Notes: a model not told the origin generated them from the sequence alone. Counted from the stretch's first letter, positions 8,541 to 16,496 are shown. The stretch is DNA of 18,924 nt from an uncultured Eggerthellaceae bacterium (GCA_934623455.1 CAKTVK010000035.1:1-18924); one strand, 5' to 3'. Made by a program: numbers and translations.

Positions 8541-9925
8541 GCATTTATCCTTCGCGTGACATAGCGGCGCAAAGCGCCGGCATTGCCCCTGCGGCTATAA
8601 TCAGCGCCGTTTTGGAAGACTCTCCTGCATACGATGCCGGTTTTGAGCCTGGCTGCCGTATAACGGCGGTCAACGGTGTGCCGCTGCGCGATATCATCGA
8701 TTGGCGTTGGCAGACTTCCGAGGACGTTATTGATGTCTCGTATGTTGATCTTGAGGGCGATGAAGGAACCGTCACGCTTGAGCGCTATCCCGATGAGGAT
8801 TGGGGCTTTGAGTTCGAAGGTGTGGTATTCGATGGCATCAAATTGTGCCGCAATGCCTGTACGTTTTGCTTCATGCGCCAACTACCTGCGAATATGCGTC
8901 CGTCGCTGTCTCTGCGCGACGATGACTTCCGTTTGAGTTTTCTTTCGGGCACGTTTGTGACCATGACGAACGTGACCGCTGAAGACGAGGTGCGCATTGT
9001 GGAGCAGCGTATTTCGCCGTTGCGCGTTTCCCTTCATGCCGTGTCGAAAGAAGTGCGTGAGCGGCTTATCGGCAAGCATGCGCCGTGGGGCATGCGGGTA
9101 ATCGAACGTCTTCTTGACCAGGGCATTGAGATGCATGTTCAAATTGTGCTCGTGCCGGGCGTGAACGATGGGGAAGAGCTTGCACGCACGCTTGAGTGGG
9201 CGTATGCGCGTCCTGGCATTGTGGAAGTGGGCATTGTTCCCTTGGGATATACGCGTCATCAGGACATATTTCAGCGAAGCTTCAACAGCCCGTATGCCGC
9301 TCGTGATGTTTTGCGCTTGATTGATCGGTATCAGCGAAACGCGCTGCGTCATCGCGGCCATGCATGGGTTTTCGCCGCCGATGAGTTCTATCGCAATGCA
9401 TATCAGGAAAACATGCTGGATAAGTTGCCTTCTGCAGATTTTTATGGCGACTTTGGCATGTTCGAAGATGGCGTGGGCATTATCCGCACGTTTGTTGACG
9501 ATTGGAACAAATGCGTGGAATCGGGCCTTGCGTCTAAGCTTGCGGGCGCGCTGCAGCGCGCCAAGAAACGTGCGGTTATCGTGGTTGGTTATGCCATGAT
9601 GCCGTTTTTCGGCCAGCTGGTTGAAGCGAGCCCTCTTGCGGAATACCTGCGTGTTCTTCCTGTTGAGAATAGGTTCTTCGGCGGAAATGTTGATGTAACG
9701 GGCCTTCTGACTTCCTATGATATTGCGAAAGCGCTCATCGAAGAAAACGAGCTCAACCCCAAGAGCGCATACATTGTGGCCGTTCCCAAGGTGGTGCTCA
9801 ACGATGATGGCGTGCTGCTTGACGAAGGAACGCTTGATGAGATTTGCGAGCAAACAGGCATTGCCGTTCATGCGGTTTCTTGCAACCCTTCAGGGTTTCT
9901 TCGTGAAATCATGCAGCTTATATAG
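8537..9925 (+). CDS. DUF512 radical SAM protein with N-terminal PDZ-like domain
   Basis: A conserved radical-SAM protein of unknown function. An N-terminal PDZ-like region (about residues 20-95: AVLEDSPAYDAGFEPGCRIT, AVNGVPLRD) is followed by CRNACTFCF, which has the radical-SAM CxxxCxxC pattern (Cys104, Cys108, Cys111), and then MRQLP. LRVSLHA and EMHVQIVLVPGVNDG follow as expected, then the DUF512 region (about 270-462). The frame stays open upstream to an ATG at 8456 inside ispH. I prefer GTG at 8537 because GGAG at 8528-8531 is ideally spaced and the GTGA overlap with the ispH stop indicates translational coupling. It also gives 462 residues starting close to the PDZ-like region. The substrate is not known and I do not assign one. 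Confidence 0.92.
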   Translation: MSIYPSRDIAAQSAGIAPAAIISAVLEDSPAYDAGFEPGCRITAVNGVPLRDIIDWRWQTSEDVIDVSYVDLEGDEGTVTLERYPDEDWGFEFEGVVFDGIKLCRNACTFCFMRQLPANMRPSLSLRDDDFRLSFLSGTFVTMTNVTAEDEVRIVEQRISPLRVSLHAVSKEVRERLIGKHAPWGMRVIERLLDQGIEMHVQIVLVPGVNDGEELARTLEWAYARPGIVEVGIVPLGYTRHQDIFQRSFNSPYAARDVLRLIDRYQRNALRHRGHAWVFAADEFYRNAYQENMLDKLPSADFYGDFGMFEDGVGIIRTFVDDWNKCVESGLASKLAGALQRAKKRAVIVVGYAMMPFFGQLVEASPLAEYLRVLPVENRFFGGNVDVTGLLTSYDIAKALIEENELNPKSAYIVAVPKVVLNDDGVLLDEGTLDEICEQTGIAVHAVSCNPSGFLREIMQLI

Positions 9926-9926
9926 C

Positions 9927-9957
9927 TTCTTATTCCCTTTTCCTGCGATAATAAGAA
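9927..9957 (+). promoter_or_regulatory. Inverted repeat over a candidate extended -10 box before der
   Basis: TTCTTATT (9927-9934) and AATAAGAA (9950-9957) are a perfect 8-base inverted repeat with a 15-base spacer, starting one base after the DUF512 stop. Its right arm overlaps TGC-GATAAT (9944-9952), a good extended -10 promoter element facing der, with no clear -35. The repeat is AT-rich with no T run after it, so it is a poor terminator; an operator or weak hairpin is possible. A second candidate, TGCGC followed by TTAGAG (9984-9994), lies closer to the gene. The real start site is unresolved. Confidence 0.35.
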
Positions 9958-10029
9958 TTCATGCTGGAATACTAGTGCAATTATGCGCTTAGAGTCATTG
10001 CGACTTTTTGAATACAAGGGAGGTTTTCT

Positions 10030-11349
10030 ATGCCTTTGCCGATTATTGCCGTGGTGGGTCGCCCCAATGTGGGTAAATCCACGTTTGTGAACAGGATTGC
10101 TCAGGCAGACGAGGCAATCGTCCACGAAATGCGCGGCGTGACGCGCGACCGTTCGTACCATATTGCCGACTGGAACGGTGTTTCCTTCAAGCTTATCGAT
10201 ACCGGCGGTATTGAGATGGGCGATGACGATAAATTCCAGGGAAGCATTCGCGCTCAGGCTATCGAAGCAACGCACGAGGCAGATTTGATTTTGTTTTTGG
10301 TGGACGCGAAGACGGGCATCATGGCTGATGACGAGGCTGTTGCACGAATTCTGTGCCGTTCCGACAAGCCCATCATGCTGCTGGTAAACAAGATGGACAC
10401 TCCGAATAAGTATGATGACATGTGGGAATTTTACTCCCTGGGCCTGGGTGACCCTTGGCCGGTTTCTGCTACGCACGGTAATGGCACGGGCGATCTTCTG
10501 GACGCCGTTATTGATAAGCTGCGCGAGATGGGTCTGGATAAAGAAATCGAGCCTGATCCCGAGAGCGTGAATATTGCCATTATCGGTCGCCCGAATGCGG
10601 GCAAGTCGTCGCTCACGAACAAGATGACGAATAACGAACGCTCCATTGTGTCCGATGTTGCCGGCACCACGCGCGATGCCGTTGATACGCTGGTGGAACA
10701 TGATGGCAAGCTGTACACCATTGTTGATACTGCGGGTCTGCGCCGTAAAAGCCTGATTGAAGAAGACGTTGAGTACTACGGCTTTGTACGTGCAATGCGC
10801 GCGATTGACCGCGCGAACGTGGCGGTTCTGGTGATTGACTCCGAGATTGGCCTGACAAACGAAGACCAGCGCGTTGCGGGATACGCTGCCGAGCGCGGTT
10901 GCGCTATGGTCATCGTCCTGAACAAATGGGACCTGGTAGAAGGTCCTGAAAAGAAGCAAGACATCCGCGACAGAATTGAAGATCGCATGACGTTCGTGAG
11001 CTATGCGCCGGTTGTTTCCGCGGTTGCGAAAACGGGCAAGAACGTCGATCACATTTGGGAAGCCATCGATCAAGTCTTCGAAAACTATAACAAGACGATT
11101 TCTACCAGCGCATTGAACAACTGGCTGAGCGAGATTCGTGAAACGGGCCACACTATTTCCAAGGGTCGCAAGATTCTGCGCATGAAGTACATGACGCAAA
11201 CCGATGTGTGCCCGCCGCGCTTCACATTCTTCGTGAACCATCCCGACCTGATTACCGATTCGTTCGAGCGCTTCCTGGAGAATCGCTTCCGCAAGTCGTT
11301 TGATCTAACAGGTACTCCGGTGTACTTCAAGTTCAAGAAGAAAGACTAG
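10030..11349 (+). CDS. der: Ribosome biogenesis GTPase Der (EngA)
   Basis: An essential GTPase that acts in maturation of the 50S ribosomal subunit. The 439-residue length and double-GTPase layout are typical. The first G domain has GRPNVGKS at residues 10-17, then DTGG and NKMD. The second has GRPNAGKS at about 186-193, then DTAG and NKWD. The C-terminal KH-like domain (about 350-439) ends in FKFKKKD. AAGGGAGG at 10016-10023, six bases before the ATG, is one of the strongest ribosome binding sites here. plsY follows after 4 bases and gpsA after that. Der and gpsA are also neighbours in Bacillus. Confidence 0.98.
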   Translation: MPLPIIAVVGRPNVGKSTFVNRIAQADEAIVHEMRGVTRDRSYHIADWNGVSFKLIDTGGIEMGDDDKFQGSIRAQAIEATHEADLILFLVDAKTGIMADDEAVARILCRSDKPIMLLVNKMDTPNKYDDMWEFYSLGLGDPWPVSATHGNGTGDLLDAVIDKLREMGLDKEIEPDPESVNIAIIGRPNAGKSSLTNKMTNNERSIVSDVAGTTRDAVDTLVEHDGKLYTIVDTAGLRRKSLIEEDVEYYGFVRAMRAIDRANVAVLVIDSEIGLTNEDQRVAGYAAERGCAMVIVLNKWDLVEGPEKKQDIRDRIEDRMTFVSYAPVVSAVAKTGKNVDHIWEAIDQVFENYNKTISTSALNNWLSEIRETGHTISKGRKILRMKYMTQTDVCPPRFTFFVNHPDLITDSFERFLENRFRKSFDLTGTPVYFKFKKKD

Positions 11350-11353
11350 CGAC

Positions 11354-12019
11354 ATGCTGTTGCAAGCTTGTGTCATTTTGGCCGTTATTGTTGAGGCGTT
11401 CCTGTTAGGGTCTATTCCGTGGGGCGTGGTGCTTTCTCGCGCGTTTTATCACGATGATGTGCGCGAGCATGGCAGTGGCAATATCGGCACCACGAATATG
11501 ATCAGGTCTTATGGCAAGAAAGTCGGTTACGCCTGCTTTGTTCTTGACTTCGCGAAGGCGATTGTCGCATGCGTTCTTGCGAACGTTTTGAGCAATGTTG
11601 CCCTGGATGCGGGCTGGATTACGCAAGCGTTTGCCGATACGCGCCTGATTGTCATCATTGCTGGTCTGAGCGTTGTTATGGGGCATGTTTTTACTCCCTG
11701 GTTGAAACTGCGAGGCGGTAAAGGCGTTGCGTGTGGCGCGGGCGTTGCCGTGGTAGCGTTCGGCTTTCAGTGGTTTTTGCTGCTCTTAGCGGCGTTTATC
11801 CTGTTCGTGTTCTTCACGAAGGCGGTTTCTGCTGGTTCAATTGCGGCGGCTGTCATTTTCCCGTTTATTGGACTGTACGTTTATTGGGGCAACCCGTTAG
11901 CAATCGTGTTGTGTTTTGCGATTGGGATTCTGGTGCTGTGGTCGCATCGCTCGAATATGGAGCGTTTGGCGCACGGTACCGAAAACAAGATTGGCGGCAA
12001 GAAAGCTGCAGATAAGTAG
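11354..12019 (+). CDS. plsY: Glycerol-3-phosphate acyltransferase PlsY
   Basis: A polytopic membrane enzyme that transfers an acyl group from acyl-phosphate to glycerol-3-phosphate, the first step of phospholipid synthesis in the PlsX/PlsY route. Conserved motifs are FLLGSIPWGVVLSR, then HGSGNIGTTNMIRSYGKK, then LKLRGGKGVACG, and the tail HRSNMERLAHGTENKIGGKK. Five or more hydrophobic segments are visible. Length is 221 residues, near the usual 200. The ATG is 4 bases after the der stop, with only a weak purine stretch (AAGAAAG) as ribosome binding site, so translation may be coupled. plsX, the acyl-phosphate supplier, is not in the window. Confidence 0.96.
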   Translation: MLLQACVILAVIVEAFLLGSIPWGVVLSRAFYHDDVREHGSGNIGTTNMIRSYGKKVGYACFVLDFAKAIVACVLANVLSNVALDAGWITQAFADTRLIVIIAGLSVVMGHVFTPWLKLRGGKGVACGAGVAVVAFGFQWFLLLLAAFILFVFFTKAVSAGSIAAAVIFPFIGLYVYWGNPLAIVLCFAIGILVLWSHRSNMERLAHGTENKIGGKKAADK

Positions 12020-12025
12020 GGTGTC

Positions 12026-13021
12026 ATGAAAGTTGCAGTAATTGGCGCAGGCTCGTGGGGAACGGCATTGGCGCAGGTCGTTGCAAAAAACAACAACGAG
12101 GTTCTTCTTTGGGCGCGCAAAGATGAAGTTGTGTGCGGCATCAACGAAAACCACGCGAACCCGCGTTATTTGAGCGATGTTACGTTAAGCAAGAACATTA
12201 CTGCAACGAAAAGCCACGAAGAGGCGCTTTCGGGTGCGCAAGCATGCGTGATTGTCATGCCGTCGTCCACGTTGCGTGAAACGGCGCAGGCGATTGCTCC
12301 TTTCGTAAGCGATACTCTTCCTATCATTATTTGCTCGAAAGGCGTCGAGGCTAAAACGGGCATGGTTGGCGTTGAAATCTTCGAAGACGTTTTAGGGAAC
12401 GTGAGCCGTCTTGCTGCGCTTTCTGGTCCAAATCATGCAGAGGAAGTCATTTTAGGCACACCATCGGCTACCGTTATTGCCAGTGCGAATGAGCAAACAA
12501 CGCAGCTGTTCCAGGAGCTTTTTGCCACGTTTTCATTCCGAACGTATGCAAGCACCGATGTTTTGGGCGTTGAGCTGTGCGCTGCGTTCAAGAATGTTAT
12601 CGCTATCGCAACGGGTTGCGCGTATGGCTTGGGCTACGGTGACAATACGGCCGCCATGCTGCAAACGCGCGGTTTAGCGGAGATGAGCCGCTTAGTTACG
12701 GCATGCGGTGGGCAAGCGCTTACCTGCATGGGCCTTGCGGGCACGGGCGACATGATTGTGACGTGCATGTCGCGGCATTCGCGCAATCGTCGCTTGGGTG
12801 AGATGATTGCGCAGGGTAAGACGCTCGATGATTTTACCGCGGAAACGCATATGGTGGCCGAAGGCGCCGTTGCGTGTAAAACGCTTGGCGAGTTGGCGGC
12901 AAAAGTAGGCGTTGAGCTGCCCATTACCGATATCGTTCGCCGCGTGGTATGGGAAGGCTTCGACCCGCGCCTGGTATCCGACCGCCTGTTGGATCGTCCG
13001 CTCAGGCCAGAGTTCTACTAG
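12026..13021 (+). CDS. gpsA: Glycerol-3-phosphate dehydrogenase [NAD(P)+]
   Basis: Reduces dihydroxyacetone phosphate to sn-glycerol-3-phosphate, the backbone used by the adjacent PlsY. The N-terminal Rossmann motif is GAGSWG (residues 7-12). CSKGVE and SGPNHAEEV follow, then AAFKNVIAIATG, which carries the conserved second Lys. YGDNTAAMLQTRGLAEM and GLAGTGDMIVTC complete the signature. The 331 residues are normal. It starts 6 bases after plsY, making der-plsY-gpsA an apparent operon. Only 41 bases separate its stop from that of the convergent alkyltransferase-like gene, with no strong terminator there; GCGC-TTT-GCGC is the only small hairpin. Confidence 0.97.
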   Translation: MKVAVIGAGSWGTALAQVVAKNNNEVLLWARKDEVVCGINENHANPRYLSDVTLSKNITATKSHEEALSGAQACVIVMPSSTLRETAQAIAPFVSDTLPIIICSKGVEAKTGMVGVEIFEDVLGNVSRLAALSGPNHAEEVILGTPSATVIASANEQTTQLFQELFATFSFRTYASTDVLGVELCAAFKNVIAIATGCAYGLGYGDNTAAMLQTRGLAEMSRLVTACGGQALTCMGLAGTGDMIVTCMSRHSRNRRLGEMIAQGKTLDDFTAETHMVAEGAVACKTLGELAAKVGVELPITDIVRRVVWEGFDPRLVSDRLLDRPLRPEFY

Positions 13022-13062
13022 GGCTTCAAGGCGCTTTGCGCAGTTGTAATGCGTCCGCCTCT

Positions 13063-13563
13063 TTATTCCAATCCTAAATAGTGGCGCTCCGCTTTGAGCA
13101 GGGCGGCGTTAAACACGTTCGCTTTCGTGGCGTTGAGTTTGCGGCCCGCTGCTGCGCAAATGCGATGCGTTGGTACCACAATGGCCAAGGGACTGCGTTT
13201 TGCGGCGGCACCAACAACGCGATACGCCGATTCATCGCCCAGGCGCGCGGCGATGGTTGATATGGCCGCACTTTCCCCGTAGGGGATTTTCATGATTTCG
13301 CGCCACACGTCTTTTTGAAACGCCGTGCCAGCGGGCGCTAACGGAATATCGAATACTTGTCTTTTGCCCGCGAAATATTCCAGAAGCTCGGTTGCCATAA
13401 GATTGGTCAGTCGATTAGGCTTGCATGGTCCGCTGAGTTCTTCTTCTCCAAACTTTATGCAGGTTACATGTGTATTCGTTGCCTGGATGGTCAAAAAACC
13501 GTAGGGACTGCGATACACGTAATATTGAACGGTTGCGTCGAAGGGCGCGGCATGGGTTTGCAT
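13063..13563 (-). CDS. Alkyltransferase-like protein (Ogt/MGMT family) lacking the catalytic Cys
   Basis: A 166-residue member of the O6-methylguanine-DNA methyltransferase family. The N-terminal part has YYVYRSPYGFLTI. The C-terminal DNA-binding part has FQKDVWREIMKIPYGESAAIS, then YRVVGAAAKRSPLAIVVPTHR. The active-site motif is normally PCHR. Here it is PTHR, with Thr132 encoded by ACG (13170-13168), so suicidal alkyl transfer should not be possible. The Arg finger (RVVG) is kept, the Asn of NP is Ser, and the usual Gly/Tyr-rich loop after PCHR is replaced by AAGRKLNATK. It resembles the alkyltransferase-like (ATL) class, which binds alkylated DNA and hands it to nucleotide excision repair. 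In characterised ATLs the Cys is usually Trp or Ala. The frame is open to 13668, but the start at 13563 fits GAAAGG six bases upstream and a promoter at 13604-13609. Confidence 0.85.
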   Translation of the reverse strand: MQTHAAPFDATVQYYVYRSPYGFLTIQATNTHVTCIKFGEEELSGPCKPNRLTNLMATELLEYFAGKRQVFDIPLAPAGTAFQKDVWREIMKIPYGESAAISTIAARLGDESAYRVVGAAAKRSPLAIVVPTHRICAAAGRKLNATKANVFNAALLKAERHYLGLE

Positions 13564-13603
13564 AAAGTGCCTTTCTGTGGCCTCCAAAAAACCTGCATGT
13601 TTC

Positions 13604-13609
13604 ATTATA
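13604..13609 (-). promoter_or_regulatory. -10 box for the alkyltransferase-like gene
   Basis: On the minus strand the hexamer is a perfect TATAAT, 40 bases before the chosen ATG. No good -35 is visible at 16-18 bases. A start site about 7 bases downstream would rule out the longer reading frame (ATGs at 13668 and 13605) and supports translation from 13563. Confidence 0.5.
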
Positions 13610-13683
13610 CGCGAGCTGTGGCATGCTCCTGCCATTAACAAATCGCGAAATAATACCGATATCTGCAAGGCCGCTGCCGTCTT

Positions 13684-13694
13684 TGCGCTAGAAT
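13684..13694 (+). promoter_or_regulatory. Candidate -10 box for rpe
   Basis: TAGAAT at 13689-13694 matches five of six -10 positions, is preceded by TGCGC, and lies 31 bases before the rpe ATG. No convincing -35 is seen. The region 13564-13725 thus holds two divergent promoters and no gene. Confidence 0.4.
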
Positions 13695-13725
13695 GAGCGG
13701 CAAAACAAACGAAAAAGGAGTAGCC

Positions 13726-14418
13726 ATGTTCCAGGAGCCAAAGATCGCCCCGTCAATTTTGTCCGCCGACTTCATGAATCTGGAAAGCCAAATCAAGCTT
13801 ATCGAAGACGCCGGTGCGGGATATATCCACGTTGATGTCATGGATGGCCATTTTGTGCCGAATTTGACTATTGGCGTGCCTGTGGTCAAGCAGCTTGCTC
13901 GCATTGCACGCATTCCTTTGGACGTTCATCTGATGATCTCTAATCCGCTTGAGCAGCTGCCGTGGTATTTGGCAGCAGGCGCCAACATGGTCACGATGCA
14001 TGTGGAATCGTTTGATGACGTGGATGGCATGCGAAAAGCGCTTGATGTGGTGCATGAGGCGGGTGCGCGCGCAGCGCTGTCTGTGAAACCGAAAACGCCC
14101 GTTTCCGTTTTGAAACCCGTTATCGAGCAGCTGGATATGGTGCTTATCATGAGCGTTGAACCGGGTTTTTCGGGTCAGTCCTATATTGAAGGCAGCGATA
14201 AGAAAGTTGCCGAAGTTGTTGAAATGGCGAAAAAGCACCAGGTAGAGCCGATGATTCAAGTTGACGGCGGTATTGGCTTGAAGACGGTTGCCGACGTTGC
14301 CCAGGCAGGTGCCGATGTATTCGTCTGCGGAAATGCCGTTTATGCCGCAGAAGATCCGGCGCAGGCGCTGAAAGAGGTCGAAGCAGCGGCACGTCGGGCT
14401 CAGCAGGATGTGCAATAG
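13726..14418 (+). CDS. rpe: Ribulose-phosphate 3-epimerase
   Basis: Interconverts ribulose-5-phosphate and xylulose-5-phosphate in the pentose phosphate pathway. The TIM-barrel metal-dependent fold is indicated by IAPSILSADF near the N-terminus, HVDVMDGHFVPNLTIG (His35, Asp37), VHLMISNP, MSVEPGFSGQSY, and VDGGIG with the second catalytic Asp. The length is 230 residues. The frame is open to an ATG at 13693, but that ATG lies in the presumed -10 box. AAGGAG at 13715-13720, five bases before 13726, fits the chosen start. It is the first gene after the divergent alkyltransferase-like gene. The 71 bases after it contain no clear terminator. Confidence 0.97.
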   Translation: MFQEPKIAPSILSADFMNLESQIKLIEDAGAGYIHVDVMDGHFVPNLTIGVPVVKQLARIARIPLDVHLMISNPLEQLPWYLAAGANMVTMHVESFDDVDGMRKALDVVHEAGARAALSVKPKTPVSVLKPVIEQLDMVLIMSVEPGFSGQSYIEGSDKKVAEVVEMAKKHQVEPMIQVDGGIGLKTVADVAQAGADVFVCGNAVYAAEDPAQALKEVEAAARRAQQDVQ

Positions 14419-14489
14419 CACACGACTGGCTGGTTTGGCATGCGGAAGATCAGCCTTTGTGGTAAGTGAGTAAGAATAAGCGGGTAAGA

Positions 14490-15680
14490 ATGAGCGATTA
14501 CGTTTATCTTGATTATGCGGCAACGGCGCCCCTGTGCCCTGAAGCCGCAGATGCGTTAGCGCAGTTCATGCAGCCAGGCGCTGTTCATATGACGGCGGGC
14601 GGTGCGAATGCGAACTCGCTGCATGGACCGGGACGCTATGCCTTCGAGCTTTTAGAGAAAGCGCGGCGAAGCGTTGCGGAAAGCTTACATGCGAAGCGTC
14701 CTCCCGAGATTATCTTCACATCGGGCGCTACGGAATCCGATAACGCCGCCCTGTTCGGCCTAACGCGCGCTGCATTGCAACAGCGTGAGAAGCGCGGTAT
14801 TCATGGGGGCGGCCACGTTATCGTATCTGCCATTGAGCACGATGCGGTGTTGGCGCCGGCGCACCGCCTGGAACGCGAAGGCGTTGCAGTCACGTATCTG
14901 CCGGTGGATTCCCGCGGGTTTGTGAGCCCCGCCGCATTGCAGCAAGCGTTGCGCGAGGATACGGTGCTGGTTTCCATTATGATGGCGAACAGCGAAGTGG
15001 GGTCGATCCAGCCCATTAAACAGCTTGCAGAAATCGCTCACAAGGGCGGTGCGCTTTTTCACACGGATGCAACGCAGGCACTGGGAAAGGCGCCTGTTGA
15101 CCTTCAGGATTTGGACGTGGATGCTGCATCGTTTTCGGGGCACAAGATTGGCGCTCCGAAGGGTATTGGTGTTCTGTACTTGAAAGCGCGCACGCCGTTC
15201 GTGCCGTATCTTTTGGGCGGCGGACAAGAAGAAGGGCGTCGAAGCGGAACGCAAAACGTTCCTGCTATCTGCGCTTTTGCTGCCGCGTGCCAAGCTGCGG
15301 TGGAAACCCAGGAGGCAGAGTCCGCGCGCCTTCGCTGCTTGCGTGATAATCTGTACGCGCGCCTTGCTCAGCTCAAGCGCGTTTCCCCAACGGTCTTGGT
15401 TGGCGCGGGTGATGAAACGTATCTGCCTAATATTGTGCATGTTTTAGTTTCCGGTTTTGAAAGCGAGACGCTTATCATTCGCCTTGATCAGGCGGGCTTC
15501 GGCGTTTCGGGTGGTTCGGCCTGTTCATCGCATAGCTTGGATCCAAGCCACGTGCTCAAAGCCATGGGGGTGTCGCCCGATAAAGCGTATGGCGCACTTC
15601 GCGTGTCCATGGGGCGCTATACCACGCAGGAGCAGATTGACGCATTTGCGGCGGCGCTTGAGAATTGCATTCGGAAGTAG
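14490..15680 (+). CDS. Cysteine desulfurase, class I NifS/IscS type
   Basis: A PLP enzyme that takes sulfur from cysteine for Fe-S clusters or thio-modification of tRNA. With the start at ATG 14490 the protein has 396 residues. N-terminal YLDYAATAP and TSGATESDNAALFG bind PLP. His117 in AIEHDAV stacks on the cofactor, and the PLP lysine is Lys219 in SFSGHKIGAPKGIG. The catalytic cysteine is Cys345 in SGGSACSSHSLDPSHVL, the long-loop arrangement of class I (NifS/IscS), not SufS. GGGQEEGRRSGTQNV is also conserved. An in-frame GTG at 14466 would add eight residues; neither start has a good Shine-Dalgarno. No iscU, iscR or mnmA neighbour is present, so the pathway served is open. Confidence 0.92.
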   Translation: MSDYVYLDYAATAPLCPEAADALAQFMQPGAVHMTAGGANANSLHGPGRYAFELLEKARRSVAESLHAKRPPEIIFTSGATESDNAALFGLTRAALQQREKRGIHGGGHVIVSAIEHDAVLAPAHRLEREGVAVTYLPVDSRGFVSPAALQQALREDTVLVSIMMANSEVGSIQPIKQLAEIAHKGGALFHTDATQALGKAPVDLQDLDVDAASFSGHKIGAPKGIGVLYLKARTPFVPYLLGGGQEEGRRSGTQNVPAICAFAAACQAAVETQEAESARLRCLRDNLYARLAQLKRVSPTVLVGAGDETYLPNIVHVLVSGFESETLIIRLDQAGFGVSGGSACSSHSLDPSHVLKAMGVSPDKAYGALRVSMGRYTTQEQIDAFAAALENCIRK

Positions 15681-15686
15681 CTTGCT

Positions 15687-16496
15687 ATGGAGCTGGTGAA
15701 TTGCCACACGCATACGGTTTATTCGGGGCACGGCCAGGGAAGCGTTGACCAGCTGGTGTGTGCTGCACGCCGGGCGGGAATCACAACGCTTGCGGTAACG
15801 GAGCATTACCCACTGCCGCCCGAGCTTGATCCCTTGAAGGAAAACGCAATTGAAGCGGCGCTTCTTCCGCAGTACTTACAGGAAATCAGCGCAGCTCAGC
15901 AACGGTATTCGGATATCGAAGTAGTTGCTGGTGCGGAATTTGATTGGCTGGGAGATTTCGAGACGCGCACGATGGGCGGCGACACGTTCGCGCCGTTCGC
16001 GTATACGCTGCTGTCGGTGCATTTCATTGACGGCTGGGGCTTTGACGACCCAGCATATATGAGTCGATGGAGCGAATTTGGCGCCGATGCCGTGTGGCGG
16101 CGTTATATTGAGCTATGGATTGAAGCGACGTGCTCAGAGTGGCCCATCGATGCCATGGCGCATCCTGACCTGGCGAAGAAATTCGGATATTTTCCAAGCT
16201 TTGACCTGGACAAATGTTACCAGGAAATGGCCGAAGCGCTTGCATCGACCGATAAGATGGTCGAAGTCAACACGGCGGGTGCGTATTACGATTGCAAGCA
16301 GATGTATCCGGCTCCCGAGCTTTTGCGTTTGTTCTGCCGTGCGGGCATTCCTTGCTCGGTGGGTACGGATGCCCATGCGCCCGAGCACGTGACGCGCGGG
16401 TTGGATAAGGCATATGCCCTGATGTACGAAGCGGGGTATCGCTACATAACGGTTCCCACGGCAACAGGGGATCGTCGCTGCATTCCTTTGAGTTAA
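15687..16496 (+). CDS. PHP-domain phosphatase, histidinol-phosphatase-like
   Basis: A metal-dependent phosphoesterase of the PHP family, 269 residues. The N-terminal metal-binding HxH is His7 and His9 in NCHTHTVYSGHG. TEHYPLP, MAHPDLAKKFG and GTDAHAPEHV supply further expected ligands. The overall pattern is that of HisK/HisJ histidinol-phosphate phosphatase (YtvP-like). No histidine biosynthesis gene is nearby, so another phosphate ester is possible. It starts 6 bases after the cysteine desulfurase with GGAAG overlapping that gene's end, so the two are probably co-transcribed. Confidence 0.85.
   Translation: MELVNCHTHTVYSGHGQGSVDQLVCAARRAGITTLAVTEHYPLPPELDPLKENAIEAALLPQYLQEISAAQQRYSDIEVVAGAEFDWLGDFETRTMGGDTFAPFAYTLLSVHFIDGWGFDDPAYMSRWSEFGADAVWRRYIELWIEATCSEWPIDAMAHPDLAKKFGYFPSFDLDKCYQEMAEALASTDKMVEVNTAGAYYDCKQMYPAPELLRLFCRAGIPCSVGTDAHAPEHVTRGLDKAYALMYEAGYRYITVPTATGDRRCIPLS

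Noticed and set aside
9868..11241. 457-codon open frame on the minus strand opposite der
   Set aside because: It lies opposite a clear Der protein, has His/Asn/Arg-rich content typical of antisense reading, and shows no family motif.
13022..13062. Bidirectional terminator between gpsA and the convergent gene
   Set aside because: Only a 4-bp GCGC hairpin without a T run is visible, which is too weak to call.
13564..13668. Longer N-terminus for the alkyltransferase-like protein (ATG at 13668 or 13605)
   Set aside because: A perfect TATAAT at 13604-13609 overlaps this region and the 13563 start has the better ribosome binding site; the extra residues do not resemble the family.
13693..13725. 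Earlier in-frame ATG for rpe at 13693
   Set aside because: It overlaps the presumed -10 box, and the AAGGAG at 13715-13720 is placed for the ATG at 13726.
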